Shown here piece after piece: positions 14,890 to 24,515 of a DNA stretch of 62,781 nt (position 1 is the first letter of the stretch; each line of letters begins with the position of its first letter). Origin of the DNA: Clostridia bacterium (GTDB lineage Bacteria > Bacillota > Clostridia > UMGS1840 > HGM11507). The position numbers and the translations under genes are program-made. The notes under the pieces are model-generated. The model searched no databases and was not told where the DNA came from. It was given only the letters and a program-made list of their open reading frames with translations. Location: contig JAFQLQ010000030.1 of the NCBI GenBank assembly GCA_017414505.1, positions 1-62,781 on the forward strand. The letters are read 5' to 3'.

Positions 14890-16104
14890 TTACATTAAAT
14901 TATCCAGACGTACTTTGATTTCCTTTAAAAAATCTTCGGTATTAACCTTCTTTTTGTTTTCGAGATTTGAAAGAATATACAAATCGCCTGTCATAACACC
15001 GTCTTCGATAGTCTGAACAGTAGCTTTTTCAAGTTTATCTGCAAATTCAACCAAATCGGGAGTGTTATCAAGCTCGCCTCTCTTTTTAAGAGCTCCTGTC
15101 CATGCAAAAATAGTTGCAACGGAATTTGTAGAGGTTTCCTCGCCTTTTAAATGCTTGTAATAGTGGCGGGTAACAGTTCCGTGAGCAGCCTCATATTCGT
15201 AAACTCCGTCGGGAGAAACGAGAACAGAGGTCATCATTCCAAGGCTTCCGAAGGCTGTAGCAACCATATCTGACATAACGTCGCCGTCGTAATTCTTACA
15301 TGCCCATATGTATCCGCCCTCAGAACGTACAACTCTTGCTACTGCATCGTCAATTAATGTATAGAAATACTCAATTCCTGCCTCTTCAAATTTAGACTTG
15401 TATTCAGCTTCAAAAATATCGTTGAAAATATCCTTGAAATTATGGTCGTATTTTTTGGAAATGGTATCTTTTGTTGCAAACCACAAATCCTGCTTGATAT
15501 CCAGAGCAAAATTGAAGCAGGCACGTGCAAAGCTTCCGATACTTGCATCGGTGTTGTGAACACCCTGAATAATACCGTCGCCTTTTGTAAAATTGTGAAT
15601 AAGCTCTCTTGTTTCGTTTCCGTTTTCATCGGTAACAACAAGCTCTGCCTTAGAGCCGCCTTTAACCTTCATTTCGGTATTTTTATAAATATCACCATAT
15701 GCGTGACGGGCGATGGTTATAGGCTTTTTCCATCCGGGAAGAAGGGGAGTTATTCCTTTTACAATAATAGGAGCTCTGAAAACAGTTCCGTCTAAAATTG
15801 CACGGATTGTTCCGTTGGGAGATTTCCACATTTCCTTAAGGTTGTACTCCGTCATTCTCTGAGCGTTGGGAGTAATTGTTGCACATTTTACAGCAACACC
15901 GTATTTTTTTGTTGCGTTGGCACTGTCAATTGTAATCTGGTCGTTGGTTTCGTTTCTGCGAACAAGACCAAGATCGTAGTATTCGGTGTTAAGCTCTATG
16001 TAGGGTGTGAGTAAAATATCTTTAATCATCTGCCAGATTACTCTGGTCATTTCGTCTCCGTCCATCTCAACAAGCGGAGTAAGCATTTTTATTTTATCAG
16101 CCAT
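14890..16104 (-). CDS. icd: NADP-dependent isocitrate dehydrogenase (eukaryote-like type)
   Basis: 404 residues of the homodimeric type-II family. It begins [21 protein letters not shown]. Substrate-binding residues are in [19 protein letters not shown], metal-binding Asp is in [28 protein letters not shown], and the NADP loop is in [23 protein letters not shown]. It oxidises isocitrate to 2-oxoglutarate, giving NADPH. It is downstream of an aspartate aminotransferase in the same operon (17-base gap, AAGGAG site), a pairing suited to glutamate/2-oxoglutarate supply. Confidence 0.97.
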   Translation of the reverse strand: MADKIKMLTPLVEMDGDEMTRVIWQMIKDILLTPYIELNTEYYDLGLVRRNETNDQITIDSANATKKYGVAVKCATITPNAQRMTEYNLKEMWKSPNGTIRAILDGTVFRAPIIVKGITPLLPGWKKPITIARHAYGDIYKNTEMKVKGGSKAELVVTDENGNETRELIHNFTKGDGIIQGVHNTDASIGSFARACFNFALDIKQDLWFATKDTISKKYDHNFKDIFNDIFEAEYKSKFEEAGIEYFYTLIDDAVARVVRSEGGYIWACKNYDGDVMSDMVATAFGSLGMMTSVLVSPDGVYEYEAAHGTVTRHYYKHLKGEETSTNSVATIFAWTGALKKRGELDNTPDLVEFADKLEKATVQTIEDGVMTGDLYILSNLENKKKVNTEDFLKEIKVRLDNLM

Positions 16105-16121
16105 TGTTATGTTCTCCTTTA

Positions 16122-17408
16122 TTATTTCTGTTCCAGTAATTTATCAACGCTTACAAGCTTAACGCAAAGTACAAAAACTTTAATTGCTTCGGCAAGCTCA
16201 TCAATAGTCGGGAAAGTGGGAGCAATTCTGATATTTGTATCCTGAGGATCTTTGCCGTAAGGGTAGGTTGCGCCTGCACCTGTCATAGTGATTCCTGCCT
16301 CTTTACATTTTGCAACAATTGCTTTTGCACAGCCGGGAAGTGAATCGAAAGCAATAAAATAACCGCCTTTGGGTGAAGTCCAGCTTCCTATATCCAAACC
16401 GCCAAGCTCGTTTTTAAGAGTGTTTAAAACAACCTCAAACTTCGGTCTTATGATATCGGCGTGTTTTCTCATATGAGCAATGATACCGTCAAGATTTTTA
16501 TAGTATCTTACGTGTCTTAACTGATTTAATTTATCGTGGCCGATGGTCTGAACTGATAACTGCTTCTGAATTTCGTCAATATTGGCTTTTGATGCCGCAA
16601 TAGCTGCCACACCGGAACCGGGGAAGCTTATTTTGGAGGTTGAACAGAACTTGTAAACCATATCGGGATTGCCTGCTTTTTCGCAAGCTTCCAGAATTTC
16701 TATTAAATAGTCCTGATCATCGTCGTAAAGATGATGAACACCGTATGCGTTATCCCAGTATATTCTGAAATCCTTTGCCGCAGGTTTAAGATTTGCAAAT
16801 CTTAAAACAGTTTCATCAGAGTAGGTTGTGCCCTGAGGATTGGAATATTTCGGAACACACCAGATACCCTTTACTGCTTCATCGTTGTTAACGTATTCTT
16901 CAACCATATCCATATCGGGGCCGTTTTCGGTCATAGGAATGTTAATCATTTCAATTCCGAAATGCTCGGTAATTGCAAAATGACGGTCATAACCGGGAAC
17001 GGGACACAGAAATTTAACCTTATCAAGCTTGCACCAGGGGGTGTTTCCCAAAACACCGTGTGTGAAGGACCTTGAAATAGTGTCATACATAACATTAAGA
17101 CTTGAGTTTCCGTAAATAATAACATTATCCTTGGGAACCTCAATCATCTCGGCAAGAAGCTCTTTGGCTTCGTCAATACCGCAGAGAATACCGTAGTTTC
17201 TGCAGTCAACTCCTGCTTCGCATTTAAGCTCTGTGGAGCTGTTTAATATATCCATCATTTCCATAGAAATGTTGAGCTGATCTGCGCCGGGCTTGCCTCT
17301 TGACATATCCAGCTTAAGATTCTTGCTTTTTATAACAGAAAATTCATTTTCCAGTTCATTTTTAAGAGTTAAAAGCTCTTCTTTGCTCATTTCCTTGTAA
17401 GCTTTCAT
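16122..17408 (-). CDS. Aspartate aminotransferase, class Ic (Aminotran_MocR type)
   Basis: 428 residues, PLP-dependent fold-type I. The Lys forming the Schiff base is in [16 protein letters not shown]. Subgroup Ic features are the N-terminal [14 protein letters not shown] and [19 protein letters not shown], with [12 protein letters not shown] holding the Asp that binds the PLP ring. It likely interconverts aspartate and oxaloacetate with 2-oxoglutarate/glutamate. GAAAGGATGG precedes ATG. It is first in an operon with icd, and its promoter lies over the end of csoR. Confidence 0.9.
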   Translation of the reverse strand: MKAYKEMSKEELLTLKNELENEFSVIKSKNLKLDMSRGKPGADQLNISMEMMDILNSSTELKCEAGVDCRNYGILCGIDEAKELLAEMIEVPKDNVIIYGNSSLNVMYDTISRSFTHGVLGNTPWCKLDKVKFLCPVPGYDRHFAITEHFGIEMINIPMTENGPDMDMVEEYVNNDEAVKGIWCVPKYSNPQGTTYSDETVLRFANLKPAAKDFRIYWDNAYGVHHLYDDDQDYLIEILEACEKAGNPDMVYKFCSTSKISFPGSGVAAIAASKANIDEIQKQLSVQTIGHDKLNQLRHVRYYKNLDGIIAHMRKHADIIRPKFEVVLNTLKNELGGLDIGSWTSPKGGYFIAFDSLPGCAKAIVAKCKEAGITMTGAGATYPYGKDPQDTNIRIAPTFPTIDELAEAIKVFVLCVKLVSVDKLLEQK

Positions 17409-17434
17409 ATATCTACCATCCTTTCAATATATCT

Positions 17435-17463
17435 ATAATAAAAGTTTTTTTATAATTTGTCAA
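17435..17463 (-). promoter_or_regulatory. Promoter of the aminotransferase-icd operon
   Basis: On the minus strand, TTGACA, 17-base spacer, TATTAT; the -35 lies inside the last codons of csoR. Confidence 0.7.
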
Positions 17464-17704
17464 GTAAATCCGTCAATTCATCAATTTTTGTTAAATCACC
17501 GCTTGATGCCGCCTCTGTAACACAACCGCTTATATGTGCTTTTATAACCTCACGGTTAGCTTTTTTTAATATAGCTGCCGAGGATAAAAGCTGATTTGAA
17601 ATTTCCATACAGTAACGGTCTTCTTCCACCATTTTAAGTAAACCGTCTATCTGACCTCGTGCGGTTTTCAGCAGTTTAACAATAGCAGACTTATCAGCCT
17701 TCAT
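17450..17704 (-). CDS. csoR: CsoR-family copper-sensing repressor
   Basis: 84 residues, all-helical CsoR/RcnR family. The Cu(I) ligands are visible as Cys32, His57 and Cys61 (RYCMEI ... KAHISGC), the CsoR pattern rather than the nickel one. LLKTARGQIDGLLKMVEEDR is the conserved first helix with DNA-contacting Arg/Gln. I use the ATG at 17704 (site AGGTGG), three codons inside a GTG start. It is downstream of copA with an 9-base gap. It should repress from the operator at 20266-20286 until copper binds. Confidence 0.92.
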   Translation of the reverse strand: MKADKSAIVKLLKTARGQIDGLLKMVEEDRYCMEISNQLLSSAAILKKANREVIKAHISGCVTEAASSGDLTKIDELTDLLDKL

Positions 17705-17713
17705 AACCGCCAC

Positions 17714-20203
17714 CTATATACTTGCTTCAAAGCCTGCATCGGTAACAGCCGCAATAAGCACACTGTTTTCAACATCCTTTGAAAGCACTGTTTTTGCTTC
17801 TTTGTTTTCAAGAGAAACCTCTGCCGATAAAACTCCGTCAACCGCTTCGAGAGCTTTTTTTACAGCCGCCTGACAGTGGGGGCAATTCATTCCGTTAACC
17901 TTTAAAATCTTTTCCATTTTTAAATTCTCACTTTCTTTATTAATATATTTTGGTTTAAATAATTTAAGTCTTAAAGCGTTGCTTACAACGCATACCGAGC
18001 TTAAGCTCATAGCCGCCGCACCAATCATAGGGCTTAATTTAAGCCCGAACGGGATGTATAAAATTCCTGCGGCAACGGGGATTCCTATTATATTATAGAA
18101 AAATGCCCAGAACAGATTCATTTTAATGTTTTTTATAACAGCGTGGCTAAGCTGAAAAGCTGATACAGCATCGTTAAGGTCGCTTTTTATAAGAACAACA
18201 TCTGCCGCTTCTACAGCAATATCCGTTCCTGCACCGATGGCAATTCCAACATCGGCACGTGTCAGGGCGGGAGCATCGTTGATACCGTCGCCAATCATAG
18301 CAACACGGCAGCCGTTTTGCTGAAGCCTTACTATTTCAGCTTCCTTGTCCTGAGGCATAACCTCGGCAATAACGCTGTCAATTTCAAGCTCTTCTTTTAT
18401 TGCTTCTGCAGTTTTAAGATTATCCCCGGTAAGAAGCACCACGTTCATTCCCATTTTTTTAAATGCCGTAACAGCCTCTTTTGAGGTGGGTTTAACCGTA
18501 TCGGCAACGGCGATTATTCCAAGAACATTTTCTCTGTCTGCAAAAAACAAGGGAGTTTTCCCCGAAACGGAAAGCTTTTTTGCTTTTTCTTCAAATCCGT
18601 TCAAATTAATGCCGTTTTCATTGATATATGCAAGATTTCCGCCAAAATATTCCTTTCCCTCTATTTTACCACAAATACCTCTTCCGGGCAATGCGGCAAA
18701 ATCATCAGTTTTTACGGTTGCTACGCCCGATTTTTCGGCATATTTTACAACAGCCTCAGATAGAGGATGCTCAGAACCCGATTCGAGAGAGGCGGCAAGC
18801 CGTATAAATTCGTTTTTTTCTGTTCCCGAAGCAGTTAAAACATCAGTAACCTGAGGTTTTCCCTCGGTTACAGTACCTGTTTTGTCAAGAACTACAGTTT
18901 TAACGGTATGTGCAACCTCTAGTGCTTCGGCAGACTTTATTAGTATACCGTTTTCTGCACCTTTTCCGGTTCCAACCATTATTGCAACGGGAGTTGCAAG
19001 ACCAAGAGCGCAGGGGCAGGAGATTACAAGCACCGAAATACCGATGGAGAGGGCAAATTCTGCACTTTTTCCTGAAAGAAGCCATATAAAGGCAGAAATT
19101 ACCGCAATTGCCATTACAATCGGCACAAAAACACCGGCAACTTTATCGGCAATTTTAGCAATTGGAGCTTTTGAGCCGGAAGCTTCTTCCACAAGCTTTA
19201 TTATCTGCGAAAGAGTGGTGTTTTCGCCCACTCGGGTAGCTTTGTATTTTATAAATCCGTTTTTATTTACGGTTGCGGAAATTACCTCGTCGCCCGTATT
19301 TTTTGTAACGGGGATACTCTCTCCCGTTACCGCACTCTGGTCAACCGAGGTTGAACCTTCGGTAACAATTCCGTCAACGGGAATGCTCTGACCGGGACGT
19401 ACTATAACAATATCTCCCTCTTTAAGCTCCTCAACTGCAACAGTTATTTCTTTTCCGTCTTTTTCAATAACAGCGGTTTTTGGCGCAAGATTTATAAGCT
19501 TTTCAATGGCTTCTCCTGTTTTTCCTTTGGACCGGGTTTCAAGATATTTTCCCAGAGTTATTAAGGTAAGAATCATTGCGGCAGATTCAAAATAAATATC
19601 GTGGGCGTAAAGGTGAACAAGTTCAGCATTGCCGTTTCCAAGTCCGTAACCCACAGCGTAGAGCGCCCACAAGCCGTAAATTACCGCCGCCGAGGAGCTT
19701 ACTGCAATTAAGGAATCCATATTTGGACTGCGTTTTATAAGAGTTTTAAAACCGGTTTCGTAATATTTTCTGTTAACAAACATAATGGGCAGAGTTAACA
19801 GAAATTGAGTAAGAATGATTGTAACTGCGTTGTTTTCTCCTTTTAAAAACGCCGGTACCGGGTAGGGGAACATATGCTGCATTGAGATATACATTAAAGG
19901 AATAAGAAATATAAAGGAAATTATAAGCCTTTTTTTCATATTTTCTATTTGTTCCTTTGCGGTTTGCGATGCGTTTTTTTCAGTCTTTTTTTCTCCTTTT
20001 ACCGATGCTCCGTAGCCTGCATCGGTAACGGATGCAATTATAATGCTGTCGGATACCTTGCTTTCATCGTAATCTACCCACATACTTCCCGAAAGCAGAT
20101 TAACATTTATTTCATTTATTCCCTCAAGAGAACGAACCGCTTTTTCAACCCTTGCAGAGCAGGCTGCACAGGTCATTCCTGTTACGTTGAAGCTTTTTTT
20201 CAT
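17714..20203 (-). CDS. copA: Copper-exporting P1B-type ATPase with N- and C-terminal HMA domains
   Basis: 829 residues. An N-terminal metal-binding domain (GMTCAACSARVEKA, residues 9-22) is followed by eight membrane helices. The transport motif CPC is in ISCPCALGLATP, the phosphorylated Asp in DKTGTVTEG, then HP in EHPLSEA and the hinge GDGINDAPAL. It exports Cu(I) from the cytoplasm. Unusually, residues 763-829 form a second HMA domain (GMNCPHCQAAVKKAL) at the C-terminus that looks like a fused CopZ chaperone. It even starts with an internal ATG at 17917. It is first in the operon with csoR. Confidence 0.96.
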   Translation of the reverse strand: MKKSFNVTGMTCAACSARVEKAVRSLEGINEINVNLLSGSMWVDYDESKVSDSIIIASVTDAGYGASVKGEKKTEKNASQTAKEQIENMKKRLIISFIFLIPLMYISMQHMFPYPVPAFLKGENNAVTIILTQFLLTLPIMFVNRKYYETGFKTLIKRSPNMDSLIAVSSSAAVIYGLWALYAVGYGLGNGNAELVHLYAHDIYFESAAMILTLITLGKYLETRSKGKTGEAIEKLINLAPKTAVIEKDGKEITVAVEELKEGDIVIVRPGQSIPVDGIVTEGSTSVDQSAVTGESIPVTKNTGDEVISATVNKNGFIKYKATRVGENTTLSQIIKLVEEASGSKAPIAKIADKVAGVFVPIVMAIAVISAFIWLLSGKSAEFALSIGISVLVISCPCALGLATPVAIMVGTGKGAENGILIKSAEALEVAHTVKTVVLDKTGTVTEGKPQVTDVLTASGTEKNEFIRLAASLESGSEHPLSEAVVKYAEKSGVATVKTDDFAALPGRGICGKIEGKEYFGGNLAYINENGINLNGFEEKAKKLSVSGKTPLFFADRENVLGIIAVADTVKPTSKEAVTAFKKMGMNVVLLTGDNLKTAEAIKEELEIDSVIAEVMPQDKEAEIVRLQQNGCRVAMIGDGINDAPALTRADVGIAIGAGTDIAVEAADVVLIKSDLNDAVSAFQLSHAVIKNIKMNLFWAFFYNIIGIPVAAGILYIPFGLKLSPMIGAAAMSLSSVCVVSNALRLKLFKPKYINKESENLKMEKILKVNGMNCPHCQAAVKKALEAVDGVLSAEVSLENKEAKTVLSKDVENSVLIAAVTDAGFEASI

Positions 20204-20265
20204 TTTGCTGATGTCCTTTCCTTAATATTTATATGTTTTAATAAACAGAACTGTGTTTTTAAAGA

Positions 20266-20320
20266 GTACACCCCCGGGGGGTGTACAAAGTATTATATCA
20301 CCTACAACACAAAATGTCAA
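20266..20320 (-). promoter_or_regulatory. copA promoter with CsoR operator
   Basis: On the minus strand, TTGACA (20315-20320), 17-base spacer, TATAAT (20292-20297). Just downstream, 20266-20286 is a perfect palindrome with 10-base arms GTACACCCCC/GGGGGTGTAC around one G, the known CsoR-operator form of opposed C and G runs. It covers the likely start site, fitting copper-relieved repression. Confidence 0.9.
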
Positions 20321-20371
20321 TCCGGAATACATTATTTTCAATAAAAATTAATAAAAAATTGTAAAAAAATG

Positions 20372-20400
20372 TTGAATTTTTTGTTAATTTGTGTTACAAT
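20372..20400 (+). promoter_or_regulatory. Promoter of the NhaC antiporter gene
   Basis: TTGAAT, 17-base spacer, TACAAT; 34 bases before the start. Confidence 0.7.
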
Positions 20401-20434
20401 TACTTTGATAACTATGAAAAAAGGAGGGTTTCTT

Positions 20435-21922
20435 TTGGAAGGAACTTTTTGGGCAATTCTGCCTCCCATCATCGCCATCGGTTTGGCGTTAATCACAAAA
20501 GAGGTTTATTTTTCGCTTCTTTTGGGTATTTTTACAGGTGCAATGTTCTATACACAGGGTAATCTTTTCGGCGCACTTGAAACTATTTTTAATATTATCG
20601 GTGCAAAAGTAAGCGATAATATGTGCATTATTATTTTCCTTATTCTGCTTGGTATGATTGTTGCACTTGTTAACAAATCAGGTGCTTCGGCAGCATACGG
20701 AAACTGGGCTTCCAAGTCCATAAAATCACAAAAAGGTGCATCCTTGGCAACTATCGCTCTTGGTGTTCTTATTTTTGTTGACGACTATTTCAACTGCTTA
20801 ACAGTTGGTACTGTTATGAGCCCTGTTACAGATAAGTACAAAATTACAAGAGCTAAGCTTGCATATATTATTGATGCAACTGCTGCTCCTGTTTGTATTA
20901 TTGCTCCCGTATCTTCCTGGGCAGCTGCAGTAAGCTCCTCTCTTCCCGAAGGTTCAGGTATTGAAGGCTTCAGCCTTTTCTTAAGAACAATTCCATATAA
21001 CCTTTACGCTTGGCTTACTCTTATTATGCTTGTATTTATGGTTCTTACAAATCTTGATTTCTCCAAAATGGGTAAATACATAAAAGAACACGAAAACAAG
21101 GAAGAAATTCTCACAAAAACTACAGAAACTATTGTTTCTGCCAAAGGTAAGGTTATGGATTTACTTATCCCCATCATCAGCCTTATTGTTTTCTGTATCC
21201 TTGCAATGCTTTACACCGGCGGATTCTTTGAAGGCGGCGTTAGTATAATAGACGGTTTTGCAAACTGCAGTTCCGCATTATCACTTGTTCTTGGTGCAGT
21301 AGCTACTCTTATTGTAACAGCTATTTTATATGTTCCGAGAAAAATTGCATCCTTTAAAGATTTCTCTGCAAGTCTTGTAGAAGGCTTTAAAGCAATGGTT
21401 CCCGCTATTCTTATTCTTACATTTGCATGGACATTGTCCGGCGTTTGCAGCGAGGAATATCTGAACCTTGGCGGATACGTTTCCGGTGTGGTTTCCGAAC
21501 ATATGGCAATGGAAATTATTCTTCCTGCTCTGTTCTATTTAATCGCACTTGGTCTTGCTTTTGCAACCGGTACTTCCTGGGGTACATTTGCAATTCTTAT
21601 CCCGATTACAGTTGCAGTTTTCGGTTCTATGAGCGAAATGATGGTTATGACAATTGCGGCTGTTCTTGCAGGTGCTGTTTGCGGCGACCATATTTCACCT
21701 ATTTCCGATACAACAATTATGTCTTCCACCGGTGCGCAGGTTAACCATATTGACCATGTATCCACTCAGATTCCATACGCAATGCTTGTTTCGCTTTGCT
21801 GTGTAATCGGATATATTATCGGCGGTGTTACAAACAGCGGCTGGATTGCTTTGATTTCCGGTATTGTACTGCTTCTTGCAATACTTACTGTTATTAAACA
21901 CAGAAAGGCTTCGGCAAAATAA
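20435..21922 (+). CDS. NhaC-family Na+/H+ antiporter
   Basis: 495 residues, about 11-12 membrane helices. GVLIFVDDYFNCLTVGTVMSPVTD is the family's conserved charged helix (two Asp). ATAAPVCIIAPVSSWAA and AGAVCGDHISPISDTTIMSSTGA near the end are also NhaC signatures. An ATG at 20369 would overlap the promoter. TTG at 20435 lies 8 bases after GGAGGG and gives MEGTFWAILPPIIAIGLAL, the usual N-terminus. It exchanges cations (or organic acids) for protons at the membrane; the exact substrate is uncertain for this family. Confidence 0.9.
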   Translation: MEGTFWAILPPIIAIGLALITKEVYFSLLLGIFTGAMFYTQGNLFGALETIFNIIGAKVSDNMCIIIFLILLGMIVALVNKSGASAAYGNWASKSIKSQKGASLATIALGVLIFVDDYFNCLTVGTVMSPVTDKYKITRAKLAYIIDATAAPVCIIAPVSSWAAAVSSSLPEGSGIEGFSLFLRTIPYNLYAWLTLIMLVFMVLTNLDFSKMGKYIKEHENKEEILTKTTETIVSAKGKVMDLLIPIISLIVFCILAMLYTGGFFEGGVSIIDGFANCSSALSLVLGAVATLIVTAILYVPRKIASFKDFSASLVEGFKAMVPAILILTFAWTLSGVCSEEYLNLGGYVSGVVSEHMAMEIILPALFYLIALGLAFATGTSWGTFAILIPITVAVFGSMSEMMVMTIAAVLAGAVCGDHISPISDTTIMSSTGAQVNHIDHVSTQIPYAMLVSLCCVIGYIIGGVTNSGWIALISGIVLLLAILTVIKHRKASAK

Positions 21923-21934
21923 AATATTTTAAAA

Positions 21935-21965
21935 ATGATGGCACTGAATTTTTCAGTGCCATCAT
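21935..21965 (+). repeat. Strong hairpin after the antiporter gene
   Basis: 14-bp stem ATGATGGCACTGAA/TTCAGTGCCATCAT with a TTT-rich loop. It lacks a T-tract, so it is a terminator-like or 3'-protecting structure. Confidence 0.6.
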
Positions 21966-21972
21966 ACTGTCA

Positions 21973-22012
21973 AAGAACCCGATTTTGCCTCAAGCAAAAA
22001 AAACGGGTTCTT
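21973..22012 (+). terminator. Second hairpin, possible terminator
   Basis: AAGAACCCG pairs with CGGGTTCTT around an inner TTTGC/GCAAA pairing; the downstream side is T-rich (TTCTTCGTTTTTT). It lies 96 bases before the hydrogenase start. Confidence 0.55.
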
Positions 22013-22108
22013 CTTCGTTTTTTATACAAAAATGACTTTTTTATGGAATTAAAAACCTGGTATTTTTTCAAAATAACGAAAAATAATATCACCATTGAGG
22101 TGATTAAA

Positions 22109-23530
22109 ATGCACGGATTGTTTACTCCGGTTTCAAAGTTAAGAAGAAATCTTTTCAAAACGGTTGCAAAAATGGCATATACTATTGACGACAGCGTAAC
22201 ACTTAATATGGAATATTTCGATAAAAATCCAATAATAAAAAAACGCCTTAAGTTTGCATTGGGTTTAGCGGATGAGGATACCCTTGCTCCTAAAGCTGAG
22301 GTAAGCGAAGAAAAACTTGTGGCTGTTATAGAAGAAGCCTGCAAAGCGTGTTCCCACAACAGATATTTTGTTACTGACGGGTGTATGAACTGCTTTGCAC
22401 ATCCCTGCGTTGGAGTGTGTCCCACAAATGCTGTGTCGGTTTTCGATAATAAATCTCATATTGATTATGGAAAATGTGTCCGTTGCGGAAAATGTGCGGC
22501 ATCGTGCCCGTATAAGGCTATTATGAAGCAGGAAAAGCCGTGTGCATCAGCTTGCGGAGTAAATGCAATAAAGGAGCAGGAAAACGGTAAGGCGTATATT
22601 GATTATAACAACTGTGTTTCCTGCGGACTTTGTATGGCGGCGTGTCCCTTTGCGGCGATATTTGATAAAACCGAAATTTATCAGGTTGTGAGGAGTATCA
22701 GGGCAGGGGAAAAGGTGTGCGTGGCACTGGCACCGTCATTTGTGGGACAGTTCGGAAAAAATATTTCCTCTGAGATGATAGTTGATGCAATAAAGGAACT
22801 TGGCTTTTATGATGTTTTCGAGGTGGCAATCGGTGCGGATGTGGGCTCTTTTTCGGAATCCGTGCATTTTATGAATCACGTTCCGGAACATATTCCGTTT
22901 ATGGCAACCTCCTGCTGTCCATCGTGGGCGGTTATGGCAAAAAGGGATTTTCCCGAGCTTGCAAAATGCGTTCTTGATTCCTCAACTCCTATGGTGGAAA
23001 CGGGAAAAATTATAAAAATGCGTTATGAAGATGCCGTTGTAGTATTTGTAGGGCCGTGTGTAGCGAAAAAAAGCGAAGCAAAAAGAGATAAGGTTAAACC
23101 GTATATTGACTACGTTTTAACCTTTGAGGAGCTTTATGCAATGTTTGAAGCCTGCAATGTGGAATTTGACAGCGAAAGTAATGAGGAATTTGAAAACGAT
23201 TTTGCATCCTCTTACGGAAAAGGTTATGCTTCAACGGGTGGTGTTTTAAAGGCTATTACAAGCTGTCTTGAAACCTTTTACGGCGTAAGCGATGTTAAAA
23301 CCGATAAGGCAGACGGACTTATAAACTGCCGAAAAATGTTAAGCGAAGCAAAAGCCGGTAAAAAGAACGGCTATCTGCTCGAAGGAATGGCGTGCCCCGG
23401 TGGATGTGTGGGAGGCCCCGGAGCACTTATCCCGGTAGTACGCGCAAATGCTGAACTTAAAAAATATGTTGATGAATCAAAAAATCAGAAAATAATAGAT
23501 GTATTCAATAATCTGAATTTTCAAAGCTGA
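22109..23530 (+). CDS. [FeFe] hydrogenase with ferredoxin-type clusters (group B-like)
   Basis: 473 residues. Cys-rich ferredoxin region at about 80-180, with two Cx2Cx2CxxxC sets (CVRCGKCAASCPY, CVSCGLCMAACPF) and extra Cys upstream. H-cluster motifs follow: L1 TSCCPSW (267-273), L2 GPCVAKKSE (315-323), L3 MACPGGCVGG. This arrangement suits a group B-type monomeric hydrogenase making or using H2 with ferredoxin. The role is inferred. The ATG at 22109 after TTGAGGTGA is chosen over a start 58 codons upstream that runs through the hairpins. Its end overlaps the convergent Spo0A-like gene by 26 bases. Confidence 0.9.
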   Translation: MHGLFTPVSKLRRNLFKTVAKMAYTIDDSVTLNMEYFDKNPIIKKRLKFALGLADEDTLAPKAEVSEEKLVAVIEEACKACSHNRYFVTDGCMNCFAHPCVGVCPTNAVSVFDNKSHIDYGKCVRCGKCAASCPYKAIMKQEKPCASACGVNAIKEQENGKAYIDYNNCVSCGLCMAACPFAAIFDKTEIYQVVRSIRAGEKVCVALAPSFVGQFGKNISSEMIVDAIKELGFYDVFEVAIGADVGSFSESVHFMNHVPEHIPFMATSCCPSWAVMAKRDFPELAKCVLDSSTPMVETGKIIKMRYEDAVVVFVGPCVAKKSEAKRDKVKPYIDYVLTFEELYAMFEACNVEFDSESNEEFENDFASSYGKGYASTGGVLKAITSCLETFYGVSDVKTDKADGLINCRKMLSEAKAGKKNGYLLEGMACPGGCVGGPGALIPVVRANAELKKYVDESKNQKIIDVFNNLNFQS

Positions 23531-24305
23531 TTAGAACATTGCAGTTTTCAAGCTTGATATTATCAGCAACCATAGCAATAAATTCCCTGTTTGAAGGCTT
23601 GCATTTGTTGTTGTGAAAGCTGTAGCCGAAAATGTGCTTCATAGTATTTTCTTCGGAACGGCTCCATCCAACTTCAATTGCGTGTCTTATGGCACGTTCT
23701 ACCTTTTGAGTTGTGCTTCCGAATTCAAGTGCAAGCTGTGGATAAAGCTTTTTGGTAATAGGGAAAATATCCATATTTAAAATACATTTAAGAACAGCAC
23801 ATCTTAAATAATTATATCCCGTAATATGGGCAGGGATGCCCGCAAGACGTATAATTTCCGTAATTTTATTCTGTAAAAATTTATTGAGTTCATATTTGCT
23901 TATATCGGAAAAATTTTTAGGAGAAAATCCGTTTTCCATTGAAAAAACAATGTCCTTAACAGCAGAAATAACATCGTCTGCTGTGCAGGGCTTGTATACT
24001 ATAAAATCAGCAATGTCCGACAATAAATTCTGTATATGAATTTCTGAAAACTCTTTTGAAATTATAATTAATTTGTTTTCTGCTTTTAAGGCAGATATAA
24101 TTTCAATGTGGTCAAAAGTCAGCTTTTCAAAATCAATAATTAAAATATCGGGAACGGTTTTTTCTGCCAGCCTGAAAAATAAATCGGTTTCGGAAAAATT
24201 TCCTGTAAAATTTATTTTTCTGAGTTCTTTAAGCTTTTCTGCTAATTCATAAGAAAAACTGCCTTCGTCACAGCTTAACATCAGCGAATAAATACTTCTG
24301 TCCAT
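23505..24305 (-). CDS. Spo0A-like response regulator with divergent receiver
   Basis: 266 residues. The C-terminal 120 match the Spo0A DNA-binding domain: IPAHITGYNYLRCAV, LYPQLALEFGSTTQKVERAIRHAIEVGWSR, then KPSNREFIAMVAD. The N-terminal half looks like a worn receiver. A candidate phospho-acceptor Asp is in DILIIDFEKL and a Lys in VYKPCTADD, but the usual acidic pair near the N-terminus is unclear. The start at 24305 has AAGAGGT upstream; 14 codons further up lacks one. It could be the organism's Spo0A, or a paralogue not controlled by phosphorylation. It is convergent with the hydrogenase. Confidence 0.85.
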   Translation of the reverse strand: MDRSIYSLMLSCDEGSFSYELAEKLKELRKINFTGNFSETDLFFRLAEKTVPDILIIDFEKLTFDHIEIISALKAENKLIIISKEFSEIHIQNLLSDIADFIVYKPCTADDVISAVKDIVFSMENGFSPKNFSDISKYELNKFLQNKITEIIRLAGIPAHITGYNYLRCAVLKCILNMDIFPITKKLYPQLALEFGSTTQKVERAIRHAIEVGWSRSEENTMKHIFGYSFHNNKCKPSNREFIAMVADNIKLENCNVLISFENSDY

Positions 24306-24364
24306 TTGCAGACCTCTTTTCTTTAGTATTCTTTCAGTATAATACAATAATGGCGTAAATTCAA

Positions 24365-24371
24365 TGTCGAA
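24365..24371 (+). promoter_or_regulatory. Possible 0A box
   Basis: TGTCGAA, the Spo0A core site, lies 60 bases upstream of the Spo0A-like gene in the divergent region shared with the SLH gene. A 7-mer can occur by chance. Confidence 0.3.
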
Positions 24372-24432
24372 AAATATCGAATTTATTAAATATTACAAAA
24401 TGATTAATTTTTATATTTTTTTAGTAATATTG

Positions 24433-24461
24433 TTGAAGTTTTTGTACTTATATGATAAAAT
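24433..24461 (+). promoter_or_regulatory. Promoter of the SLH protein gene
   Basis: TTGAAG, 17-base spacer, TAAAAT. Confidence 0.65.
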
Positions 24462-24515
24462 TATGTTATAAAATACAATAAGAGCCCTTTTCAGGTACTT
24501 AAGGAGGTAATAATA

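Noticed and set aside
15442..15795. Plus-strand open frame inside icd
   Set aside because: Antisense to an intact and conserved enzyme, no start site.
18882..19391. Long plus-strand open frame opposite copA
   Set aside because: The CopA motifs are on the other strand; this frame is a compositional shadow rich in Ser/Thr/Ile with no ribosome site.
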